Source: Histomonas meleagridis
Taxonomy: Eukaryota > Parabasalia > Tritrichomonadida > Dientamoebidae
NCBI GenBank assembly: GCA_020186115.1
Contig: WSYJ01000002.1
Coordinates: forward strand, 124,001 to 188,000
Direction of reading: 5' to 3'
Length of the DNA stretch: 64,000 nucleotides
The notes under the pieces were generated by a model. It was not told the DNA's origin, made no database searches, and saw only the letters and a program-made list of their open reading frames with translations. Both the position numbers and the translations under genes were made by a program. Shown here piece after piece: positions 10,186-20,922 of this stretch; the first letter of the stretch is position 1, and every line of letters starts with the position of its first letter.

Positions 10186-11340
10186 TTAGTTCCAGTTCCA
10201 GCACTTAACCTTTGAACTTAAGTTAAGGATACAAAGTCCGCAATCTTTGCAAGTGATTTTGTCAATTTTTCCTTCCTTTAACTCTTTAACCAGCAATGGC
10301 TGTCTCAAGAATGGTCGTGACAGTGATACCATGTTAGCGGTCTTCGAATTGATGATATCTTCCATATCAGCAACTCTTCGATTTCCTCCGACGACGGCCA
10401 AATTTGCATCTGGTGCAATTTCGTGAATTCTTTTGGCCGCGTAAACGTTATAGCCATATGTAGACGGCGCATTTTTGGCACATTTGGTCGCGATTTGATA
10501 AAACTTCTCGGCTAATTTCTTATCTTCAATGTTGTTGTAGAACTCCTCTTTGACAGGATGGAACCTTATTGTTGACGGATACTTAAGACCGATTCCGCAT
10601 GAAATTTCAAAATGATCAATCATCGGAAGACGAAGTATATATTGCCCAGCCATGTCAGGAGTGACGCCGCCTTCATAGTTATCATCACCGTTCATCTTGA
10701 TTGAAATGGCAAAATCTGGTGATACAACTTTTCGGATGTTTGTGGCAATTTCTTGGACAATACGAACACGATTCTCTAATGAGCCACCCCATTTGTCGGT
10801 TCTTCGGTTCATTGCTGGTGATAAGAATGCAGAAAGAAGATATCCATGAGCAGCATGAAGTTGGATGCCATCAGCGCCAACAGATTGGAGTCTGAGGGCG
10901 GCTTGGATGAAAGAGTCTATTGTTTCCTCGATTTCAGCATTTGTCATATCGCGAGTATTTGGAAGAATACCAGACGCACCAATTGGAGTTCCGTCGATAT
11001 CTTCAGGCTTGCACATCACGCCTCCGTGACATACTTGGAAGATTATCTTGGATCCTTTTTTATGTGCAAATTTAATTGTATTTTCCCAAGCACCTGCTTC
11101 TTTGTAGTTTGTAATGCCGCATTGAAACTTCGCTGCCTTGCCATGTTTGATTGGATAAACATACCCTGGAACAATAAGACCGACTTCACCAGTTGCAAGT
11201 TTTTCGATCATTTTTGTTAATTCATGTTTTGGCATTCCAGATGGTTCACCAAGTGCTTCATAAGTAGCAGACCTCATGAACCGATTCTTGATGATATGGC
11301 CACGAATTTTTGTAGGGGAATATAAGACTGATTTCATCAT
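10186..11340 (-). CDS. Old Yellow Enzyme-like NADH:flavin oxidoreductase
   Basis: The 384-residue protein is an FMN-binding TIM barrel of the OYE/2,4-dienoyl-CoA reductase N-terminal family. It shows IKNRFMRSATYEAL near 17, IFQVCHGG near 100, the active-site strand GIQLHAAHGYLLSAFLSPAMNRRTDKWGGSLENR (shown here as its key parts QLHAAHGYLLSAFLSP and DKWGGSLENR) near 165-200 and VSLSRPFLRQP near 340 (phosphate-binding). It ends soon after CKDCGLCILN, a remnant of the 4Fe-4S Cys cluster of dienoyl-CoA-reductase types, but the C-terminal FAD/NAD domains are missing. Likely reduces alpha,beta-unsaturated carbonyls or xenobiotics. The closest relatives of this type are usually bacterial, so lateral transfer is plausible but not shown here. 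ATG at 11340 follows an initiator-like site. Confidence 0.87.
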   Translation of the reverse strand: MMKSVLYSPTKIRGHIIKNRFMRSATYEALGEPSGMPKHELTKMIEKLATGEVGLIVPGYVYPIKHGKAAKFQCGITNYKEAGAWENTIKFAHKKGSKIIFQVCHGGVMCKPEDIDGTPIGASGILPNTRDMTNAEIEETIDSFIQAALRLQSVGADGIQLHAAHGYLLSAFLSPAMNRRTDKWGGSLENRVRIVQEIATNIRKVVSPDFAISIKMNGDDNYEGGVTPDMAGQYILRLPMIDHFEISCGIGLKYPSTIRFHPVKEEFYNNIEDKKLAEKFYQIATKCAKNAPSTYGYNVYAAKRIHEIAPDANLAVVGGNRRVADMEDIINSKTANMVSLSRPFLRQPLLVKELKEGKIDKITCKDCGLCILNLSSKVKCWNWN

Positions 11341-11350
11341 GTAGGAACCA

Positions 11351-11362
11351 AGAAAAAAATGA
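11351..11362 (-). promoter_or_regulatory. Initiator-like element (TCATTTTTTTCT)
   Basis: On the minus strand TCATTTTTTTCT has its A at 11360, 20 nt upstream of the oxidoreductase ATG. It matches the trichomonad initiator consensus. Confidence 0.5.
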
Positions 11363-12977
11363 AGTCAAACGTTAATTTTTATAACTCAAAATTTTGAGAG
11401 CGGTTTGAACGATTTAACATCTACGATAAAACGTGATATGATCTGTTGGAACAATAGTTACGTATGGCCCTTCGAACTATAGCATCTTCAGCTTTTGTTC
11501 TGTCTTTGCGAATTCAACTTTCCTAATGAGAAAAGAAATATATGGCATAAATTCGGTGTTGACAATTAGTTTTGCAAAACACACACATTCAGTAAATAAT
11601 TGTGTTTTCTTCTTTTCATCACCAAGATTAATTTTGTTTAGTTTAATTTAAACCAAATTGAAATCTCAATTTTGGCATTTTTCTAAAAGTGTTAAACTAA
11701 TTCAGAAGAAAACATCACCAAAAATCAGTCTTAATTTAATATACAAACATATTTTATTCTGTATAATTTATTATTTTTTAAATTGAAATCGCAATCTCTA
11801 AAATTGATTATTTTTGTTCCTTAAGATTTCAGTATATGCAATTTTACACAAGATTTGTATTTAAAAAAATGTTCAATAAAATACTTTATTTTTTTGTAAA
11901 GGATTAATCTCTTTATCTCGGTTGTCATGATATTGACATGTGAGTTGAAAAATGATTTCGGACGGGGGTTTTAATATAACAAGAACCCAAATATAAACTG
12001 CATTAAAGAAATTTCTTGGCTTAATTTTTTAATTAAAACAAATAAAAACTATTCGTTAAGGTTGTGTGTTTAAAGTATTACCCAATTCTAAACTTACTTT
12101 GAGTCACACTCTGTTTTAAGCAATAAATTACAGAAGTATTATATGAAATTATTCAGAAACATTTCTAATACTGAGAAGTCACTTATCTTTACTTGTTAAG
12201 TAAAACAAATCAATGGTATTTTTCTAATTTATGATATTAAATTTTTTATCAATATTTATATAAAATAGAACAAAATATTTCCCAGAATGAAAAAAACTTG
12301 CACATGTTGAAAGTTTCAAAAATAAGGGGCGAAATTCTTCATTCACATTTGAATTAATAAAACTTGGCTCTAGTAATCCAGAAAGAATCATACTTATTAA
12401 ATGTATAATTTATCTCTTTATTTTGGGTTGACAAAAAACAATAATCATATAAATTATCATGAATCAAGATATATTTTTGATATTTAAATTTTACTTCAAT
12501 GCATATAAATCATAGCTTTTCATTGATTGTAAATTGCTTCAGTATCAAGAATTTTTGTGAAAATATCTTCAAAAATATCATCGGACAAATTGACAATGGT
12601 GCTTATGGCTTTTTGATATTTTTTCTGGACTTTTATTCAAATTTGGACTGATTTTCAATACCAGCGATTTTCGGTTGTGAACTGTTTTAAAGAATTTTTT
12701 GGATACAAAATTGAAAACCGAGACCACGGTTTAAAAGAATTTCTTTGTGTATTCTGGACTTTTTCTGTGCAAAAAGTGTCATTTTTAAATCCATTTGAAA
12801 ATTACGATCGTCAGATCCAGTTACTATTCAAATTTAACCAGAAGATAAAAACAACAAGAATTTTTTTTGACACAAAGCCGTAGAGTTTGTCAGTTGGCCA
12901 TTGAATTACAAACCGAAATAATAAACTTAAATTTTTCATAATTTACTGAGCCATCAAAGAGAGCTCACACCATCAAA
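11363..12977. other. Long AT-rich intergenic region, no gene supported
   Basis: About 1.6 kb without a convincing gene. One 68-codon frame (12677-12883) shows no recognisable domain or promoter. I saw no tRNA, rRNA or large repeat. Confidence 0.5.
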
Positions 12978-13577
12978 TTATGCAGTTTCCGGAAGCTGAT
13001 TCAATAAGTTATTAATTTGGAAAAAGCACAATGGATCAAACTGTGCATCATTTTCCTTATGCTCATCCGTCAAAATTGGATCCTTATCATTAATCTTTTT
13101 AGGCAAGCTGGGGGAGTTCTTTGTTATTAACCTTCCACAATAGAAAAAATCTTCTTCTGAATTTAAATTTAAATTCAATGTTCGAATTTTTCGAGTTATT
13201 GAATTCCATCTATTTTTGACATTATTAAGCGATCGATTATGAAAACATTTGCATAACAAAGACCACTTAGGTCCGAGTATATTATATTTTTCATATAATA
13301 TATGATCTTCCTCAGGAGTCCATGGGGAACGGTTTACATTCGGACACAAGTAGAATTTCCATCTTTCTCTACATTGGCGTGCACTTCTTGTTTTTATTTT
13401 AGATGAAATAATTTCCCAATTTTTATTTCCATGCTCTTCAACAAGCTGCATAAGCTTTTGATCCTCTTCTACAGAGAATGTCTTTCTTTTTTTCTTCATA
13501 GTTGACTCATTAAAACCTGCCTGGCTATTGCTATGATAATCCATAAGCCTCGATAAATTTGGTTTTAGATATGCCAT
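12978..13577 (-). CDS. R2R3-type Myb DNA-binding protein
   Basis: A 199-residue protein with two Myb/SANT repeats. Repeat 1 (residues ~31-80) reads KTFSVEEDQKLMQLVEEHGNKNWEIIS...RSARQCRERWKFYL, and repeat 2 (~85-132) reads SPWTPEEDHILYEKYNILGPKWSLLCK...RSLNNVKNRWNSI. The tryptophans and the R-Q-C-R-E-R-W recognition helix are intact, so DNA binding is expected. Trichomonads have a large Myb family, some of which act on core promoters and on adhesion/iron genes. The C-terminal 65 residues have low complexity and no domain. ATG 13577 is the first in frame. It is only ~36% similar by eye to the two Mybs of the inverted duplication. Confidence 0.9.
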   Translation of the reverse strand: MAYLKPNLSRLMDYHSNSQAGFNESTMKKKRKTFSVEEDQKLMQLVEEHGNKNWEIISSKIKTRSARQCRERWKFYLCPNVNRSPWTPEEDHILYEKYNILGPKWSLLCKCFHNRSLNNVKNRWNSITRKIRTLNLNLNSEEDFFYCGRLITKNSPSLPKKINDKDPILTDEHKENDAQFDPLCFFQINNLLNQLPETA

Positions 13578-14413
13578 TCAAATTTAACTTGCGACTGCTT
13601 TAATTTGTGATATGTTCTGGAAATTGAGCAATATATATTTCCATTGAATATTGAACCACTTTTACTGAAAAGAGACCGCTAATAATTTACTTAATAAAAC
13701 ATATTTTTCTCGCTATATTTGCGATCTTTAGAGTAGTGATTTCTAATATTAAATATCTGCTTTGATGGAAATATAAATTCAAATTTGGTTCTGCTTTGTG
13801 ACTTTAACAAAAATGGATAAATGAATTTTTTGAAAATCCATAAGTGTTCGGATGGATTCTGAAAAAAACGTTCAGAAATATTGAAAAGTGGGGTTGTAAA
13901 ACTATCGTAAGACGATAAACTTTGTCATAAATACGATTTAAATTTGAATGCGAAATTCTGAGAAATTTTCAATTATTTTTTGTGAAGATTAGGATTTTCG
14001 TTTTTAACCTCAACAAGCTTAGTTAATTTGTTGATGTGTTATAATGTTTATATAAATCGTTTGAGATTTGAAACATTCATTTTTGTGAAAATGGCTTATA
14101 TTTTGATCAGATTTCATGACAGCTATTATTAGTTATTATTGACTCAATTGTTTAACTCAAAAAATTAAAGTAATTGTAATATCCTTAAAATAAAATCAAA
14201 GACAAAATCTTTTTTGGTTCCCAATCAAATGGAAAAATCATTCTTGAATTTAATGAATCTTCTAGTTTTTAATCAAAAAATGCTTCAATTTTGTTCTCAT
14301 CAACCCAAAGCTTTAAACTTTTTGAAGCGCAACGATCATAAGCAACTGAATACACTTTCAATTTTGCGTAATTTAATCAAAAAGTTGATTTATGTATCTT
14401 TATTTTACATCAA
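13578..14413. other. Intergenic spacer, no gene supported
   Basis: About 830 AT-rich bases between two minus-strand genes. A 67-codon frame at 14214-14417 has no features of a gene and abuts the opposite-strand stop. Confidence 0.5.
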
Positions 14414-16027
14414 TTAAAAAAAGCAGTTCAGCGTGTGCTGAGTTCTGTTCTTCCCAATCTCGACAAGCCTCCTAGCCTCCCTCCTTAGGTCATCGTACAC
14501 GTATGCATCCTTTTGCAATGTGCGCGTATTTTCATCACGATTTAACTGTTCAACAAAGAATAACAACGCCTCTAGCGGCTTCACATTTATCGTATTTGAT
14601 CCCTTGTTCTTTGGGAAGAATAATGGCTTAACATATTCCGAAGTTAAGCACTCCAACATCTCATGCAAAAACTCCTGTGTGTAAGGCGGTGAGCAGCTTC
14701 TCAGCATGTTCACAAGAGCATTTCTTTTGCATGAGTCATTATCGGATTTTCGTGCAAATACTTGTAAAACTTGAATTGGAAATCCAAGACCAAAAATATA
14801 ACTTAAAACATTAAATAGATCAGCGATTAGATCAAAGTATGTTGAGAATTGTCTCTTAGAAACGACTGCATCTTTAATCATGTCGACTATCTGTGGAATA
14901 AGATCATGGTGTTGATAAGAAATTTCACATAAAATCTGTCGTATAGGAGAAGGGAAGTTTGGTGAATGGGCGCTATGATTTGTACCCTTAACAACGAAGT
15001 ATCTGAGCTTTGAAATTAGAGCCTCACTGAAAAAGTGGAATTGAATGGAATACGTTACGTGTGTTAAATAAACCGCCAAATCAACTTTCCAGATTTTGAT
15101 GTAATTGGCTGCAATCATGATAAATTCCAAATTAGCATCGGAATTTGTTAGACAAACAAGGGATTCTATGAGTTTGCGAAGAGTGGGTTCAGGAAGTTTA
15201 GGATTGAATAAATCAGATTCAAGACGGAAAAGAATGAGTTCCTGCAGGTAAGCAGAAGGGTTTGGGATCTGAACAAGCCTGTCTATAGATTCTGGTGTGA
15301 TAAGATCATTGTGAAAAAGAATGGATATATCTTCATCAAGACAGCCTTCTAACCGAAGGAGAGAGTTTTGAAACAGCCTATGAAGAGCTGGTTGATCTGA
15401 AAGCGATTTTTGGATAATGTGGATTAATGGGAGATTATTATTCCTATCAATATGTTGTGCTGTAAAAAATACCGTAAGATCGTCACAAATAAGGATGCTA
15501 ATGATTTTTTCAAGATTTTGAGAGTTGGATTCAACACTATTTGCCAACATAATACATGTTCTTAAGACAGAAATAAATGCCTCGAAGTTAGCAGTACAAG
15601 GGGGAAAGCGTTTTACGAGGTGAGGAGTGGAAATGCAAATCTTTTCAAAAGAATGATTTAGAAATCTTGATGTTGGATTTTTCTTAATTAATTCTAATAT
15701 TAAAGATGGTATAAACATATCAGAATTTGTTGTTTCACACCACTCTGGTGGATTGTTTATATCAAAATTTGTATCTGCTATTTGTGGATCAAAATACAAT
15801 AGTACTTGTTGTATTAAAAAGTTTTCAAAATCTTGGCGGAAATTAATACCTATCGCATCTGATATATGCCCAAATGCATCAATTAAATGAAAGTATCCAC
15901 GATAACTTTCAGATAGTTGAGAAATCATTTCAGGTATATCTCCACCATTAGAAATAAATTGGTCAATTATCATTTGTATGTTAGGTCTCATAATCGCATC
16001 AGGCAGTGAAAGCACATTCTTATCCAT
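14414..16027 (-). CDS. Negative elongation factor C/D (TH1) homologue
   Basis: The 537-residue all-helical protein aligns by eye with NELF-C/D along its length. Matching segments: an early FDPQIAD...PPEWCETT corresponds to FDPRKAD...TPAWLEQM; AFISVLRTCIMLA to the FSRVLRTSLATI helix; ILCEISYQHHDLIPQIVDMI to the LLDEISTCHQLLHPQVLQLL region; and SCSPPYTQEFLHEML near residue 455 to the APPYTSDFVQLFL region. In animals NELF-C/D is a core subunit of the complex that, with DSIF, holds RNA polymerase II in a promoter-proximal pause. No other NELF subunit is seen in this window. ATG at 16027 is preceded by TCAAAAAAA. The C-terminal 50 residues are unlike the animal protein. I rate the family call likely, its function inferred. 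Confidence 0.72.
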   Translation of the reverse strand: MDKNVLSLPDAIMRPNIQMIIDQFISNGGDIPEMISQLSESYRGYFHLIDAFGHISDAIGINFRQDFENFLIQQVLLYFDPQIADTNFDINNPPEWCETTNSDMFIPSLILELIKKNPTSRFLNHSFEKICISTPHLVKRFPPCTANFEAFISVLRTCIMLANSVESNSQNLEKIISILICDDLTVFFTAQHIDRNNNLPLIHIIQKSLSDQPALHRLFQNSLLRLEGCLDEDISILFHNDLITPESIDRLVQIPNPSAYLQELILFRLESDLFNPKLPEPTLRKLIESLVCLTNSDANLEFIMIAANYIKIWKVDLAVYLTHVTYSIQFHFFSEALISKLRYFVVKGTNHSAHSPNFPSPIRQILCEISYQHHDLIPQIVDMIKDAVVSKRQFSTYFDLIADLFNVLSYIFGLGFPIQVLQVFARKSDNDSCKRNALVNMLRSCSPPYTQEFLHEMLECLTSEYVKPLFFPKNKGSNTINVKPLEALLFFVEQLNRDENTRTLQKDAYVYDDLRREARRLVEIGKNRTQHTLNCFF

Positions 16028-16299
16028 TTTTTTGATGCATTAATTTCACATAGACTGTTAAATTTTTTATGTCAAAAAACAAAGATTGGTGAAAAGTACA
16101 ACAAACGAGCTTCTTTCGCTCATGCCTTGCCCATAGGGATTTAGAATTTTATCTTGTTTTTGCAAATATTTCACAAAAAATTAATAAAACATAAAGAACA
16201 TAAATATGTAAGAACTTGGTTATAAACACTTTTGTAAAGTATTGAAAATATATGGGGTGGCCCTTATCACTGGAAGGCATCTTTCAATCATATGATTTC

Positions 16300-18621
16300 A
16301 TGTTTCTGTTCATAGTCTCTTATACTATTGTGAACGGAAGTTTTTCACCAAAAGCCTTGTACCCCAAAAATTGAAGGAGATTATTTAACAGAGTATACTT
16401 ATACATTTACTGGAAATGATTATGCGTTAGGTTGTAATGCTCAACTTGATGGGGAAGCAGGTGATTAGGTAACTGTATCTTTCGAGATTTCTATCCAAAA
16501 AAAGGAGGGAAGACTTTGTTTTCAAGTTATGCCAAAAGGATCTCCAATTAGCACAGAAATGAAGGAATTAAATTTTTCATCACAATCATACCAAACCTAT
16601 ACCAGCAAGTGGGTTCTTCCTTCCCTTACAACCAATTTTTCGGTTAGATTTTGGGGATACGGAAATACTGATTTTAAATTCAAAAATCTCAGATATGAAA
16701 TTACAAAGCATTACGGCACTCCTGACCGCGAAGTTGTCACTCTTGAGAATTCTAATATAAAACTTACGTTCAATGTTTTTCAAATGTACTTTGAAGTTTG
16801 TGACAAGACATCCCAAAAACTTTGGAACCAAACATCGCGACGTTCCTCTGTTGTATCCAACTTATTTTCTACAGAGGAAATGATTTCTTATGATGTTGTC
16901 TATCCTGATCAAGATCTAATTCATTTCCAAATTAACCTGACAAACGATGGCTTCACTACTTCAGTTGATCGCGATCCTAATTCTACCAAGATGCCATTTG
17001 ATTTTCCTTTTAGTTTTCCTGTCGACAAAAGTTATGCTACGTAATTCCTGTGTCTGAAGGAGTCACATTTCCGGCGGAATACAATTCGTTTACCAACAAA
17101 ATCTTCAGCGGTGGCTTTTCTATGCAAGGTTTGTCCATGCCATTTGTTGCTGCTACAAATGACGCGTCATCAATTCTTTTAACTTCAGACACGTATTTTG
17201 ACGGAGGCTTTTACTTCTATAACAACAAAGGATTATATCAATTCAGACCCATCTTTTATCTATCCAAAGGCAAATTTTCATAAAAGCGAACACTTCGTTA
17301 TTCATTTTTTAAAGGAGATCATGTTACAACTGCAAAAAGATATCGAGAACATGCGAAAGAAAAAGGACTAATTGTAACATTAAGAGAAAAAGCTAAAACA
17401 CGTCCAAACATTGATAAACTCATTGGCGCAGTTGATTTTTGGTCATTTTGTTCAAAGCCAATGGAGCGATTAAGTGAAATGCAATCGCTTGGAATCGAAC
17501 GAATTTTATATTCAAGCGGATGCTCTAAAGATAACATTGATTATTTAAATAATAATCGATCGCATATCCTTACATCGATATATGATCATTATCGTGACCA
17601 AATGAATCCAGAATACATTGAAAAAGGATATGCAACATATAATAATTATATTTTGGAAGCACACCCACAAGATATGTCCGTCGATGAGAATCAAAACATG
17701 CGCACTCCATATAAACTACGAAACTTAACATGTCCCGAATGTCCATCACTTGAATGTCCTGTTTTATGTAATGCGCGACAACCTTATTATGCACGGAAGA
17801 GAATAGAAAACGAAATTATTTTTCGGGCCCGATTACAAAGCGCGTTTCATTGATCAAGCGTTTTCATCTCTTCCGTATAAAGAATGTTATTCTAATGATC
17901 ATCCATTAGATCCTAGAGGCTCTGCGCAAAGTTTAGTTGAATTAGTTAAAGTATTCAACGATTATGGAATCGTTGTTGGAACAGAAGACGGGAAAGAAAT
18001 TGCTGTTCCTTACGTTTCATTGATTACTTCGAAGGAATGATGTCAATTACCGAGTTTAGAGTTCCTGGCTACGGAAGTAATTTGCAATTAACTTATTTCG
18101 AGCCACCACAACCTGAAAAGACTTATCAAATGGTTAACGAATCATTTCGGATTCGGCTTTTCGAACTTGTTTATCACGATTGCGTAGTGTCGCATTGGTA
18201 TTGGACAGACTTCAACGCCAAAATTATTCCGTATTGGGACCGATTCGATTTGTTTAATGCATTGTATGGAACGCCGCCGATGTTTCTGATCAATTACACT
18301 AATTGGGAAAATTATAAGGAAAGATACGTAAAGTCATATCAAACAGCAGAACCTGTTTCGCGATTGACGGGTTACGAAGAAATGATAGACCACAAATACA
18401 TAACAAAGGATCGAACTGTGCAACAAACAACTTTTGCAAATAACTTCAGAGTTACTGTGAATTTCGGATCGGATAATTATGAAGACATACCGCCGATGGG
18501 GTACAGGGTAGATGACGCATCGGCTGGGAATGTGCCAGGATATGCAGTTGCGATGATTGCGGCTGCGGTTGCGTTGGCAGCTGTCGTGGGGTGGATTTTT
18601 GGGAGCGAAAAAGACAAGTGA
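16300..18621 (+). pseudogene. Decayed surface glycosidase-like protein (type I membrane)
   Basis: Fragments in all three frames together describe one protein: a signal peptide (MFLFIVSYTIVNGSFS, from 16300), a beta-sandwich region, a barrel-like region with YDHYRDQMNP, FNDYGIVVGTEDG, LVYHDCVVSHWYWTDFN and LFNALYGTPPMFLIN, and a C-terminal helix (GYAVAMIAAAVALAAVVGWIF) with a short tail. The YHDCVVSHWYW/NALYGTPPM pattern recalls large glycoside hydrolase-like proteins (GH101/DUF5696 type), from memory. The frame is broken at least six times: shifts near 16372, 17040, 17822 and 18018, and in-frame stops near 16465 (TAG) and 17281 (TAA). The last 228 bases are inside the left arm of the inverted duplication. 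I judge it non-functional unless the breaks are sequence errors. Confidence 0.75.
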
Positions 18622-19010
18622 CACAGCTGATGCGTGAGCGGATAAAATTATAAACGATTTGATGCATACGAAATGTTCTCTTCTTTATAATTCGAAACTT
18701 AATAAATGTTTTAGTTTTGTATTTTGCAATTCTTTAACAGAAAAAATCACATTTCTATCTATTTATTAGATTTCAAATATAAAAATAAAAATTGGTATGA
18801 AAATTATTTTTAAAAATAATTCCAAAATTTCTTTTAAAAAAAAAATAAAAAAAATCTTGAAAGTATACTTATTTTATTATATAATAATTTTATGTTACTT
18901 TAATTCAAGTCATTTTCTTCATCATGAACTGAATTGTGTATTGATCGCATGTTTAAATCACCTATATTAATTCATTTTTTGAAATGTTTATATAATTATT
19001 TTTTTTTTTT

Positions 19011-19370
19011 AATGACTTGTTAAATGACGATGTTGATAGAACGAGGCACCCTGGAATGACATATAATGACTTGTTTGTTGCCAAAATAATCAAATATTTT
19101 GTATACTTTACGATTATTCAATAAGAAGCCAAGAATAGCACTTTTATGATTTGTTTGGTTTATGGCAGATAATGACTTGTTCATTGTCCCTATCGGTAAT
19201 ACACTTTTTTAGCTTTTTATATGGTTTATGACGGATAATGACTTGTTTGTTGTCAAAATGATAAGTCACTTTCTGGTTTTAACAACTTTATTTGAAATAA
19301 TGACTTGTTGGTTGTCATTTCGTTCAATTCTTCTCAATATTTTTTTTTTTTTTTTTATTTGTTCATTGTC
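19011..19370 (+). repeat. TAATGACTTGTTNNTTGTC repeat set (left arm)
   Basis: Six copies begin near 19011, 19065, 19171, 19237, 19299 and 19353 (the first and last degenerate), spaced 54-66 nt except one gap of 106. Core: AATGACTTGTT then two variable bases and TTGTC. The block ends about 60 nt before the Myb ATG at 19432, where promoter elements would be expected. A tract of ~19 T lies at 19340-19358. Confidence 0.8.
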
Positions 19371-19431
19371 AACCGCATTCAAAAACTCAAGATGAACAAG
19401 AAGAAAATATTAATATCATTTTTATATTAGA

Positions 19432-20022
19432 ATGTATTTTATAAATTCATATGAACAACAAAATGAATTTACACAATTCAACAATGGTATTAATAATCGA
19501 AGCTTTAAACCACATAGTAAGTTTAGTGAAGAAGAAGATGAACGCTTAAAAGAAATTGTTACACGTTTAGGCGATAATGATTGGGCTGTAATTTCACAAG
19601 AGATGCCAGGACGTAATGCACGTCAATGTAAAGAACGCTGGAGTTATTACTTGTCACCTTCACTTAATATATCACCATGGAGTGAAGAAGAAGATAAATT
19701 ATTATTGTCCAAACAACGTGAACTTGGTAGTAAGTGGGTTAAAATTTCTAAATTCTTTGATCATCGAACAGATGCCATGGTTAAAAACAGATATCAAGTT
19801 TTAATGCGAAAAATGAAGAAAGGACTTCTTTTATTCCCAAGTGAACAAACACAAACACAGGCACAAACACAAAATGAAGTTCCAGTTGAAAGATCACCAA
19901 CACAAGAAAATGTTTATTCTTCACCAGCAACAACAATTATAACACCAGAAGAAGATAACATATTTGAAGATTTCGAATTCTTCTATCCAGATGAATTCAA
20001 TTTATCATTCATTGATTTCTAA
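19432..20022 (+). CDS. R2R3-type Myb protein, left copy
   Basis: The 196-residue protein carries two Myb repeats: residues ~27-76 (SKFSEEEDERLKEIV...NDWAVIS...RNARQCKERWSYYL) and ~81-128 (SPWSEEEDKLLLSKQ...SKWVKISKFF...AMVKNRYQVL). The tryptophan/phenylalanine core and the RQCKERW recognition helix are intact. After residue 145 comes a Q/T-rich segment (TQTQAQTQ) and an acidic, aromatic tail (EEDNIFEDFEFFYPDEF) that could activate transcription. It is nearly identical to the right-arm copy, differing at W-A-V versus W-V-A and N-I-S versus N-T-S. The two genes point towards each other across uL13. The repeat set upstream is an obvious candidate for its own or Myb control, but this is inference. 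Confidence 0.9.
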   Translation: MYFINSYEQQNEFTQFNNGINNRSFKPHSKFSEEEDERLKEIVTRLGDNDWAVISQEMPGRNARQCKERWSYYLSPSLNISPWSEEEDKLLLSKQRELGSKWVKISKFFDHRTDAMVKNRYQVLMRKMKKGLLLFPSEQTQTQAQTQNEVPVERSPTQENVYSSPATTIITPEEDNIFEDFEFFYPDEFNLSFIDF

Positions 20023-20122
20023 TTTTTTTATAATATGTTATATTATATTTCATTATAAAATATTAAATAAACTTCTTTCTATCGTAAAATTGTTTTTTTT
20101 TCATTAATTGCTTATGAAGTTT

Positions 20123-20667
20123 CTAATCATTCTTTGAAATATCATAATAAAACTTGGAAAAAGTTTTTTCTATTATATCATTATAATATGAATGAACATC
20201 GAAATTATTCAATGATAGTTCTTCATAATTTTCTTTTTCGTAATCATTTTTATAATTTTTTATACTTTTTTCTTCAATCATATAGTGTATGAAAAAAAAA
20301 GTATTTTTATTAATGTTTAATGTTGAAGATATTAAATCTATTTCCATTACCTCTTTAAGAAAAAAATCAGATTCATTCGTATTTAATGAAAGAAGAAAAC
20401 ATACAATTTCATTCAATAATCCATTTTTTATATGTTCATTTCTTAATTATCAATTTCGTTTATATTTCTTAAATAAAGGTTATGTTCTAACCTTTGTGAT
20501 AAAAATGATGAACAAATAATTCTACATATACAATAATATGGGAATTTTAATGAATTCTTACATAAACTCACAACAGTTTCGACAGAATTCAAAAATGATT
20601 TTTTCTTTAAGCAAAATAAAAACATTTGAAGTATGTTAAAGACTTGGAAATGACTTTTGAAGTTCAT
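20123..20667 (-). pseudogene. Degenerate remnant of trichomonad helical (ankyrin N-terminal-like) gene
   Basis: Two minus-strand frames follow each other: one of 74 codons (20667-20443, with SLCKNSLKFPYYCICRIICSSF) and one of 97 codons (ending 20123, with GLLNEIVCFLLSLNTNESDF and FFFIHYMIEEKS). Read across a one-frame shift near 20440 they join at ...LRN / RNEHIKN. The amino-acid style resembles the helical N-terminal region of trichomonad ankyrin genes such as the one at 37996, but I cannot show homology. It sits in the spacer of the inverted duplication. It may simply be AT-rich chance reading, so confidence is low. Confidence 0.35.
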
Positions 20668-20892
20668 TTACCAAGTTAAAATAGAAAAAAAAAATTGTTT
20701 TATAAATTTATAATTATATGATAAACTTTTCGATTTTGTTTCGACTACATTTTTACAAATTTCCCCCTAAGCATACTCATTATTTTTATATATCACCATT
20801 TTTAGATGATATTGCAATAAGTTGGCATTCATTTAAAAAGCAATTGAGAAGTTTATGAATTTTTTTGAAATGTTTATAATAACCGTAATTAA

Positions 20893-20900
20893 AACGGTTT
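20893..20900 (+). promoter_or_regulatory. AACGGTTT motif before uL13
   Basis: AACGGTTT lies 23-30 nt before the uL13 ATG; an inverted ACCGT is 10 nt further upstream. It is the same core as before other genes here. Confidence 0.4.
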
Positions 20901-20922
20901 CGGTTTGGCCTTCCTTTTCCCA

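Larger units (their letters stand above)
18394..20106 (+). repeat. Left arm of ~1.7 kb inverted duplication
   Basis: The reverse complement of this stretch recurs at 21893-23600 with few substitutions and small indels. It holds the 3' end of the glycosidase-like pseudogene, the TGACTTGTT repeat set and a complete Myb gene. The arm boundary cuts through the pseudogene, so this arm, joined to the longer gene, is probably the source copy. Confidence 0.9.

Noticed and set aside
12677-12883. 68-codon frame in the 1.6-kb spacer
   Set aside because: No domain, no promoter-like site, and composition of plain AT-rich DNA.
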